Below, one piece after another: positions 1 through 5,083 of a stretch of DNA of 5,083 nt (within the stretch, counting starts at the first letter, position 1; the number at the start of each line of letters is the position of its first letter). Position numbers and translations under genes: made by a program. The stretch lies in assembly GCA_903949225.1 (NCBI GenBank), contig CAJAYZ010000725.1:1-5083 (forward strand), read 5' to 3'. Below the pieces are notes generated by a model, which worked only from the letters and a program-made list of their open reading frames with translations, had not been told where the DNA came from and ran no database searches. The DNA comes from an uncultured Planctomycetaceae bacterium (GTDB lineage: Bacteria > Planctomycetota > Planctomycetia > Pirellulales > UBA1268).

Positions 1-44
1 CTCGGCTGCACGCTTGGCCGCCGGGCCACATCCTCGGCGGTGTG

Positions 45-1283
45 TCACGGCTCGGGGGGCGACTCCTCGGCGGGTACGAGCCAGGCCGCGCCCACACCGA
101 GTGCGTATACGAGCGCACAGGTGGCGCCCACGTTCGGGTAGCTCCCCCCCAGGATCGTGAACAGCCATCCCGCGCCGAGCACGCCGGCGGCGGTCGCGAA
201 GCGGCCACCGTTGTAGGCCAGGCCGCTGCCGGTGGCACGCACGGCGACGGGGAAGATCGTGGGGAGGAACACTGCCAGCCATCCGAAGAACAGCGTCGCC
301 ACCAGGCCCTGCGCGAACACCACCGGGAGGAAAGACGCCTCCAGCGGTGCCGTGAAACGGAACATCGCCACCGTGAGCCCCGCCGTGGCCACACTCATGA
401 GGAGGTAGCCGTTTCGACGGCCGAGGCGCGCAGCGACGAGAGCGCCGGCGAAGCTCCCGACCGTCGCTCCAGCGGCCCACCACCCCTGCGTGACCGACTT
501 GTAGCCGGGGTCGACGGCTCCGGCGACGGCGTCGGCCCAGGGGATCATCCACTTGCTCGCCGCCCACGCCCCCACCATCGGCACCGCGGCCACCGCGATC
601 GCCGCGGCCGTCCGCCGGCGCAAGCCGGGCCCCAGGAGCACCGCGAGCGGCGCGCGCTCCACCCGCCGCGCAGCGGCACTCCAGACAGGAGATTCCGGGA
701 TGAAGAGGAGGATGGCGACCCCGAGGAGCGCCGGGGCCGCCGCCAGACTGAACAACCAGCGCCACGACTCGGCATCCACCTTCCAGAAGCGCGTCACGAG
801 GGCCAGGAGGAGAATCCCCGCGTTCAGGCTGGCGCTCGTTGCCCCCGCGATGAACGGCTTGGAGGCTCCGCTCCAGCATTCGGCGACGAGCGCCATCGCG
901 TTTGGCCACAGGCCGCCGACCCCGATGCCGACGAGGAAGCGCCACAGGAGCATCTCCCAAGGATCGCCAGCCCGCGCTCCGAGCCCGGCAAAGAACGAGT
1001 ATACGAGGACACTCGCCCCCATCGCGCGAGCGCGTCCGACGCGGTCGCCGAGCATCCCAACGAGCACCCCGCCCAGCGCCGCCCCGAGCATCAGGGCCGC
1101 CGTCCAGCGTGCGAACCAATCTCCGCCGGATGTCGGTGTCCAGTCCGCGCCGAGGAGCGAGCGGGAGACCGCCAGCGACGCGATCGGCATCATCCCCAGT
1201 TCCACACCGTCGAAGACCATCGCCAGGATCGCGGTTAGGAGCACCATCACTCGGGACCGGTGCGTGAGGGGAGAAGCGGTCAC
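45..1283 (-). CDS. MFS transporter, acid:proton symporter-like (412 aa)
   Basis: Inner-membrane secondary transporter of the major facilitator superfamily, probably proton-coupled; substrate unknown. About 12 hydrophobic segments are visible. TM1 (about residues 13-40) carries FDGVELG, with D25 and E28 matching the DGxD motif of aromatic-acid:H+ symporters. The TM2-3 loop has motif A, GDRVGRARAM (79-88). TM4 has GIGVGGLWPNAMALVAE (119-135), the end of TM6 has PESPVW (196-201), the TM8-9 loop has a second motif A-like RLGRRNG (286-292), and RATGSGLAYNGGR (349-361) lies near TM11. The length is normal, with a short central loop. The GTG start at 1283 is chosen because it overlaps the dehydrogenase stop as GTGA and has GGAGG at 1297-1293, 9 nt upstream. 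The frame stays open upstream to 1832, but that stretch is a shadow of the dehydrogenase. An ATG 12 codons in is the alternative start. The superfamily is secure; the subfamily is inferred. Confidence 0.9.
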   Translation of the reverse strand: MTASPLTHRSRVMVLLTAILAMVFDGVELGMMPIASLAVSRSLLGADWTPTSGGDWFARWTAALMLGAALGGVLVGMLGDRVGRARAMGASVLVYSFFAGLGARAGDPWEMLLWRFLVGIGVGGLWPNAMALVAECWSGASKPFIAGATSASLNAGILLLALVTRFWKVDAESWRWLFSLAAAPALLGVAILLFIPESPVWSAAARRVERAPLAVLLGPGLRRRTAAAIAVAAVPMVGAWAASKWMIPWADAVAGAVDPGYKSVTQGWWAAGATVGSFAGALVAARLGRRNGYLLMSVATAGLTVAMFRFTAPLEASFLPVVFAQGLVATLFFGWLAVFLPTIFPVAVRATGSGLAYNGGRFATAAGVLGAGWLFTILGGSYPNVGATCALVYALGVGAAWLVPAEESPPEP

Positions 1284-1300
1284 GTCGGGTGGCCTCCCCC
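1280..1300 (-). promoter_or_regulatory. Ribosome binding site and GTGA coupling junction of the transporter
   Basis: On the minus strand, GGGGGAGG (1300-1293) precedes the GTG start at 1283 by 9 nt. The last base of the GTG triplet's GTGA context forms the TGA that ends the dehydrogenase at 1280. This junction decides the transporter start against the longer open frame and indicates reinitiation or coupled translation in a two-gene operon. Confidence 0.75.
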
Positions 1301-2179
1301 GTGCCGCGGCCCGGGTGGCCGGTAGGCGCCGATGATCGCGCTGTTGTCGAGGTCGCCGAGGCCCGCGGCCACTGCGGCTTCGAGGAGGGCGCGGTGGGCG
1401 GTGGCGAGCGTGAGCGTCACGCCGGCGTCCGCCGCTGCTTCGAGAATCAAGTCGACGTCCTTGAGATGCTGCCCGAGCCGGGCCTGCACCGAGAAGTCCC
1501 CCGCCACCATCTTCGGCCCCTTCGTCTCCATCTGCCGCGAGGCCGCCGGGCTGTCGCGCAGGACGTCGAGGGCGGCCTGGGCGTCGATCCCCAGGACGTC
1601 CGCGAGCACGAGCCCTTCGGCGAGTGCCGCGCGGTTGAGGCCGAGGACGAGGTTCGTGACGAGCTTCATCCGCGAGGCGCTCCCCGTCGGGCCGACATGG
1701 TGCCAGTGTCCGCCGAGGATTTCCCACAGGGCGCCCAGAGCCGCCACATCCTCCGCCGGGCCGCCGATGAGCACCGTCGCCTCGCCACGGGCCGTCTGCA
1801 CGCTCGATCCTGAGATCGGGGCATCGAGCCATGCAAGTCCGCGGGCCCGTGCCGTACCCGCCAGGGATTCGGTCGTGGCGGGATCGACCGTCGAGGTGTC
1901 GACGACGACTCGTCCCGGAGCCGAACGGGCGAGCCAGGGCGCCATGACGGCGCGCACGGCGGCACCGTCATAAAGGCTCACGACCACGAGTTGGCACTCG
2001 CCGAGCGGGTCGTCGGTCCAGCATGCCCCACGTGCGAGCAGGGGGTCGGCACGCGCCGGAGAGCGGTTCCAGACGCGCACGTCGCAGCCGGCGTCGAGGA
2101 GCCGGCCGGCGATCGCCGTTCCCATCAGCCCGAGGCCGACGACGCACACCGGTCCGGGGAGGGCGAGCGTTTCAGGCAC
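1280..2179 (-). CDS. NAD(P)-dependent beta-hydroxyacid dehydrogenase (3-hydroxyisobutyrate dehydrogenase family, 299 aa)
   Basis: Cytosolic oxidoreductase that interconverts a beta-hydroxyacid and its semialdehyde or keto form; family members act on 3-hydroxyisobutyrate, tartronate semialdehyde or 4-hydroxybutyrate. The N-terminal Rossmann fold has GLGLMG (15-20). NRS at 38-40 after beta-2 suggests NADP preference. The substrate-binding signature is DAPISGSSVQTARGE (119-133), with the S-G-S-x-x-x-A-x-x-G core. The helical C-terminal domain has the expected catalytic lysine K172 in GSASRMKLVTN (166-176) and the cofactor-contacting KD pair at 240-241. At 299 residues it is the usual family length and complete. 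The GTG start at 2179 is the first one available: an in-frame TGA lies at 2194-2192, and the next candidate (residue 11) would cut into beta-1. GAAGG at 2193-2189 sits 9 nt upstream. The stop overlaps the transporter start by 4 bases, so the two are probably translationally coupled. The exact substrate cannot be read from the sequence. Confidence 0.92.
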   Translation of the reverse strand: MPETLALPGPVCVVGLGLMGTAIAGRLLDAGCDVRVWNRSPARADPLLARGACWTDDPLGECQLVVVSLYDGAAVRAVMAPWLARSAPGRVVVDTSTVDPATTESLAGTARARGLAWLDAPISGSSVQTARGEATVLIGGPAEDVAALGALWEILGGHWHHVGPTGSASRMKLVTNLVLGLNRAALAEGLVLADVLGIDAQAALDVLRDSPAASRQMETKGPKMVAGDFSVQARLGQHLKDVDLILEAAADAGVTLTLATAHRALLEAAVAAGLGDLDNSAIIGAYRPPGPRHGGGHPT

Positions 2180-2402
2180 CGAGCACCACCTTCACGGCCC
2201 GCACCGTGCCGTCTTCGGTGGCGGAGACGGCCCTCCTCCCGATCCCGTCGCCGAAGAGCACCACCGTCGAGTGGGCCCATCTTCCGGTAATCATGACGCG
2301 TATGAACTCGCTGGCGATGACCACGAGCGTCCTCTCGACCGGGATGTCCCAGATGACAAGTCGCCGAACCGCTTCGAGACCGACCGACTCGAAAAAATTG
2401 TG
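2172..2402 (-). pseudogene. Start-less coding-like open frame, probable 3' remnant of an unidentified gene
   Basis: On the minus strand a frame is open from just after a TGA near 2405-2403 to a TGA at 2174-2172, 76 sense codons. It overlaps the dehydrogenase start by 8 bases. It has no good start: the first ATG is at 2294 and would give only 40 residues. From about 2340 to 2172 third positions are overwhelmingly G or C, as in the real genes here. Readable pieces are LVIWDIPVERTLVVIASEF, then STVVLFGDGIG, then AVSATEDGTVRAVKVVLGA at the end. They recall three families, none convincingly: DUF1501 (TLVVxxSEFxR), beta-ketoacyl-ACP synthase III (LFGDGxG) and a last WD40 blade (WD, then SATEDGTVR). 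No continuation of any of these is visible upstream in other frames. It may be a gene decayed at its 5' side, or a chance open frame in G+C-rich DNA. Confidence 0.3.
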
Positions 2403-2540
2403 TCAGCCTGCCGCCGACCCGTCAACGAACGTGGCCTCTGTGCGCTCGGGTTGGGCGCGTGGTGCGTTTTGAGCCTGCGATTCCATCCATTCTCATCGGG
2501 GAGGTACATTTGGGAAGTTCGGGCTCAGGGGGTAAGGGAA
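2180..2540. other. Divergent spacer between the minus-strand operon and the plus-strand hydrolase gene
   Basis: About 360 bases separate the two divergent starts. The left two thirds hold the possible gene remnant, and the right third (about 2400-2540) is less G+C-rich and shows no coding signal. Both promoters should lie here. A weak sigma-70-like pair for the hydrolase is TTGAGC (2469-2474) and TCTCAT (2491-2496), 16 nt apart and 4 of 6 matches each; it is only suggestive. An A-rich tract, GAAAAAATTG, occurs at 2391-2400. I see no riboswitch or terminator. Confidence 0.6.
2373..2393. repeat. 6-9-6 inverted repeat in the divergent spacer, possible operator
   Basis: TTCGAG (2373-2378) and CTCGAA (2388-2393) are perfect inverted copies separated by ACCGACCGA, which itself contains a tandem ACCG. 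The 21-base span fits a dimeric repressor site. An A-tract follows on the plus strand. It is not an intrinsic terminator in either direction, because no T-run follows the stem on either strand. Six-base arms can occur by chance, so this is weak support. Confidence 0.25.
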
Positions 2541-4562
2541 ATGAGTCTTCATCGTCGAGGGTCGTGGTTCGCCATCGCGGTGATCGCGTTGGCTGGTGTT
2601 GCCAGCTTGGTTTTTTCGCGGCCGTCGCCTGCGCAGTCCCCTGGTCTGCGGCCAGATCCGCAGCCGTTGACTGCGGAGCGACGGCAGACGCTCGAGACTG
2701 CTCTGCGGACGTTGAACGACTCCCTCGACGCCCCCGGGGGTGGGCTCCCGGAGGAGCTTGCCGATGCGGCGATCTTCGCCAAGGGGGTGGCCTGGGCCCT
2801 GCGGCATGACCGTGAGTTCTCGGCCGACGATGTGCGGCAACTCGAGCGGGCCCTTGATCGTGGCGCCGAACGCATGGCGGCGCTGGCGCAGGGGCGACGC
2901 CCCTGGGGAGACCGGCGCGGCAAAGTAGTGCTGGGGTATGTGTCGCAGGTCGACGGCTCCCGGCAGCCCTACGGCCTCATCGTGCCGAAACATCATGACC
3001 CGCAGCAGGCGATGCGACTCGATGTCGTGTTGCACGGGAGCACCCGCCCGGTCGGGATGAGCGAGGTGCGCGTCATGGCTCGGTTCGACGAGGGGGACGG
3101 GGCCGACGGCGACCCGCCCGATGCACCGTTCATCGAGCTTCATCCACTCGGCCGGGTCGAGAACTGCTACCGCTGGTCCGGCGAGACGGATGTTTTCGAG
3201 GCCATCGAGGATGTCTGTCGTCGCTACCGCATCGACCGCGATCGGATCGTCCTCCGCGGCATGTCGATGGGCGCCTCGGGAACGTGGCACCTGGGGCTCA
3301 AACATCCCGACCGGTTCGTGGCGTTGGGGCCGTACTGCGGGTATGTCGACACCCATCGGTTCTCCGAGACGCCGATCCCCGGGTTCATCAAGGTCGGCCC
3401 CTTGCCGGCGCACCAGGAACTCGGGCTCCACATGCTCGATTCCGTTGACTATGCCGCCAACGCCGGGGTCGTGCCGGCGGTCGCCTGCATGGGAGGGGAG
3501 GACGTCTTCTTCCAGGCCCATGTGCTGATGGAAGCAGCGATGCGCCGCGAGGGGCTGGAGATGGTCAACCTCATCTCCCCGGGGACAGGCCATGTCGTCG
3601 ATCCCGTCACGCATGCCGAGCAGATGCGGCGGATCGCCACACATGCCGATCGCGGGCTCAAAGATGCCCCGCTGGAACTGCGGTTCGTGACCTGGACGCT
3701 GAAGTATGGCCGCTGTCATTGGCTGCAGGTGCTCGGGCTCGATCGCCATTACACCCGGGCGGAGATCGTTGCGAGTGTCCGCGGCAACAGCCTCGAGATC
3801 GCCGAGCCGCTGAACATCAATCGGTTTTCGATCGACTTTGCCGTGCTGCCGCCGACGGTCGAGACCGTCCGGATCGGAGCCACCGAAGTGACTGTTCCCA
3901 GGAGCGACTCGGCCCCACGCAGCCCGCTGGTTTTCCAGCGGCAACGGCAGACATGGAGCGTCGCCCCCGCCGAAGCGCCGGTTAAACCTGGAAAACGCCC
4001 CGGCCTCCAGGGGCCGATCGACGACGCCTTCACCACCCCGTTCCTCTGCGTACGCGGAACCGGCATCCCCTGGAATCAAGCCGTCCACGACCATGCCATC
4101 CGCAGTTTGGATCGATTCGCCGAGGAATGGGATCGCTACTTTCGCGGTGATCTTCCCATCAAGGAAGACACGGCCGTGACCGATGAGGATGTCCGGTCAC
4201 GGAATCTGATTCTCTTTGGCGACCCGGGCAGCAACTCGCTGCTGGCTCAAGCGCTGCCTCGGCTTCCACTGGAGTGGACGAAGGAGACGCTGCGATTGGG
4301 AGGACATGACCACCCCGCTCCGGGCCACATGCCTGCCTTGATCGTCCCGAATCCGCTTTCCGGTGGCGCGGATCATTACCTCGTCATCAACAGCGGTCAC
4401 ACCTTCCGTGGGACTGATCTCGGGGCCTTCAACTACCTGCTCTTTCCCCGCTGGGGTGACTGGGCTGTGGTGGAGGTCGTCCCCCCAGGGCCCGCCCAGG
4501 AACTGCCCCCGGATCGAGTCTTGGACGCGGGATTCTTCAACGAGCAGTGGCGGTTTCCCTGA
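2541..4562 (+). CDS. Secreted alpha/beta hydrolase, prolyl-oligopeptidase-like serine hydrolase (673 aa)
   Basis: Exported serine hydrolase of the peptidase S9/esterase type; substrate unknown. A Sec signal peptide is clear: MSLHRRGSW, a hydrophobic core at 10-25, and a likely cut after SPA at 31. A helical segment (about 44-120, including FAKGVAWALRHDREF) leads into the alpha/beta-hydrolase domain (about 128-375). That domain has LHG (164-166) for the oxyanion hole, GETDVFEAIEDV (214-225), the nucleophile elbow GMSMG with S242, a likely acid D321 in GGEDVFF, and a likely H351 in GTGHVVD. A beta-rich linker (about 378-475), a GPIDDAF motif (491-497) and a C-terminal module follow, with NLILFGDPGSN (555-565), VPNPLSG (602-608) and YLVINSGH (613-620). 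The ATG at 2541 is chosen for the signal peptide and AGGGGG at 2527-2532, 8 nt upstream; the frame is open further upstream but not gene-like. The fold is sure; enzyme class (peptidase or esterase) is not. Confidence 0.9.
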   Translation: MSLHRRGSWFAIAVIALAGVASLVFSRPSPAQSPGLRPDPQPLTAERRQTLETALRTLNDSLDAPGGGLPEELADAAIFAKGVAWALRHDREFSADDVRQLERALDRGAERMAALAQGRRPWGDRRGKVVLGYVSQVDGSRQPYGLIVPKHHDPQQAMRLDVVLHGSTRPVGMSEVRVMARFDEGDGADGDPPDAPFIELHPLGRVENCYRWSGETDVFEAIEDVCRRYRIDRDRIVLRGMSMGASGTWHLGLKHPDRFVALGPYCGYVDTHRFSETPIPGFIKVGPLPAHQELGLHMLDSVDYAANAGVVPAVACMGGEDVFFQAHVLMEAAMRREGLEMVNLISPGTGHVVDPVTHAEQMRRIATHADRGLKDAPLELRFVTWTLKYGRCHWLQVLGLDRHYTRAEIVASVRGNSLEIAEPLNINRFSIDFAVLPPTVETVRIGATEVTVPRSDSAPRSPLVFQRQRQTWSVAPAEAPVKPGKRPGLQGPIDDAFTTPFLCVRGTGIPWNQAVHDHAIRSLDRFAEEWDRYFRGDLPIKEDTAVTDEDVRSRNLILFGDPGSNSLLAQALPRLPLEWTKETLRLGGHDHPAPGHMPALIVPNPLSGGADHYLVINSGHTFRGTDLGAFNYLLFPRWGDWAVVEVVPPGPAQELPPDRVLDAGFFNEQWRFP

Positions 4563-4587
4563 CTGCTCGCGAACAGCAGCCGCAGGC

Positions 4588-5083
4588 TCACGGCGCCGCA
4601 AGTGCCGTTTCCGCCCGCTTCCGCCCTGCGAAGAGCAACTCGACCTCGGGATCGACGACGATCCGCTCCGGGGGGAAGTCGGTGACGATCTCGATGCTGC
4701 CGGGAGCCTCCGCCGTCACTTCAACCGTTGCCTCGCTCCCCGGCCGCTTCGCCTCCATTTCCTCGGGCTTCTTCCCCTCGACGCGGACTTTGACCGCGGC
4801 CCGGCCAGTGCCGATGTTGGAAAGGATCCCCGTCACCCGGTAACCGGCATCGGTCTTCTCGACCTTCGCTTCGCGAACTTCGAGATCGGGGAGATCCTTG
4901 CCGAGGATCCACCGGCCGACGTAGTCGTCAAACGCGGCCGGATCGGGGGCGTGCGGCCGGAGGCTCTCGAGGAGATCCTCGATGAGGGGGAAGTCGAGGC
5001 CATCGGCAGTCTCGACGCCGTTGCGCCACCTCGCGATGAAGTCTTTGAGACCGGCGAGCATCGCCTCTTCCCCCATCACCGAC
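4588..5083 (-). CDS. C-terminal part of a larger protein, resembling ABC-permease/M1 aminopeptidase fusions (partial)
   Basis: The frame is open to the right edge, so the 5' part is missing. GTG at 5079 and ATG at 5076 exist, but they lie at the edge with nothing visible upstream to support a start. Numbering from the GTG, residues 1-60 are helical with conserved-looking FDDYVGRWILGKDLPDLEV (50-68). Residues about 69-150 form a beta-sandwich-like tail with ILSNIGTGRAAVKVRVEG (85-102), ERIVVDPEVELLFAGRK (138-154) and the end AETALAAP. A helix, a 'W...G.LP' segment, an 'N.GTG' strand pair and a 'VVDP' end is the pattern I recall at the C-terminus of planctomycete ABC-2 permease/M1 aminopeptidase fusions, where it follows the HExxH peptidase domain. 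No HExxH is in view, so this is inference; a stand-alone 160-residue protein is the alternative. It converges on the hydrolase gene with 25 bases between stops. Confidence 0.55.
   Translation of the reverse strand, partial: SVMGEEAMLAGLKDFIARWRNGVETADGLDFPLIEDLLESLRPHAPDPAAFDDYVGRWILGKDLPDLEVREAKVEKTDAGYRVTGILSNIGTGRAAVKVRVEGKKPEEMEAKRPGSEATVEVTAEAPGSIEIVTDFPPERIVVDPEVELLFAGRKRAETALAAP

Noticed and set aside
42..1238. 398-residue plus-strand open frame opposite the transporter
   Set aside because: The composition is dominated by Arg, Glu, Gly and His with no fold or motif, typical of an antisense shadow in G+C-rich DNA; the transporter on the other strand is unambiguous.
45..1832. A longer 595-residue minus-strand reading of the transporter with a 183-residue N-terminal extension
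   Set aside because: The extension is Arg/Gly/Pro-rich, has no domain and lies antiphase inside the dehydrogenase gene. The GTGA overlap and the ribosome binding site place the start at 1283.
2271..2540. 90-residue upstream extension of the hydrolase
   Set aside because: It would bury the signal peptide internally, lacks a domain and crosses the lower-G+C promoter region; the ATG at 2541 has an AGGGGG site at suitable distance.
2493..4094. 533-residue minus-strand open frame opposite the hydrolase
   Set aside because: It is an antisense shadow without recognisable motifs, while the plus strand encodes a signal peptide, a catalytic elbow and family motifs over the same bases.
4563..4579. CTGCT-N7-AGCAG hairpin between the convergent stop codons as a bidirectional terminator
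   Set aside because: The stem is only 5 bp with no T-run on either side, too weak to call an intrinsic terminator.
4591..4598. CGGCGCCG palindrome near the end of the right-edge gene
   Set aside because: Short G+C palindromes are expected by chance at this base composition, and it lies within coding sequence.

Overview
The window is G+C-rich DNA, roughly two thirds G+C by eye, with strong G/C preference at third codon positions, from a bacterium. The best guess at lineage is Planctomycetota (Pirellulales-like). The evidence is a secreted two-domain serine hydrolase of a type recalled as expanded in planctomycetes, and a C-terminal fragment resembling their ABC-permease/M1-aminopeptidase fusions. 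This assignment rests on family recall, not on a search or a marker gene.

Layout: positions 45-2179 hold a two-gene minus-strand operon. A beta-hydroxyacid dehydrogenase (GTG start at 2179) runs into a major facilitator transporter (GTG start at 1283). They share a 4-base GTGA stop/start overlap, and the second gene has a strong Shine-Dalgarno site. Positions 2180-2540 are a divergent spacer. On the minus strand it contains a coding-like open frame (2172-2402) without a proper start, which ends 8 bases inside the dehydrogenase gene and looks like a gene remnant. It also contains a 6-9-6 inverted repeat (2373-2393). Positions 2541-4562 encode a 673-residue exported alpha/beta hydrolase on the plus strand. 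After 25 bases, the convergent 3' end of another gene (4588-5083, minus) runs off the right edge.

How the genes may work together: the transporter has a DGxE version of the TM1 DGxD motif of acid:proton symporters, and its partner belongs to the 3-hydroxyisobutyrate/tartronate-semialdehyde reductase family. Uptake and oxidation or reduction of a small carboxylic acid is therefore a reasonable inference, but the substrate is not determined. The exported hydrolase is divergent from this operon and may or may not be related to it. I see no RNA gene, CRISPR array, insertion sequence or phage feature. The content is mostly ordinary; the least explained part is the spacer at 2172-2402.
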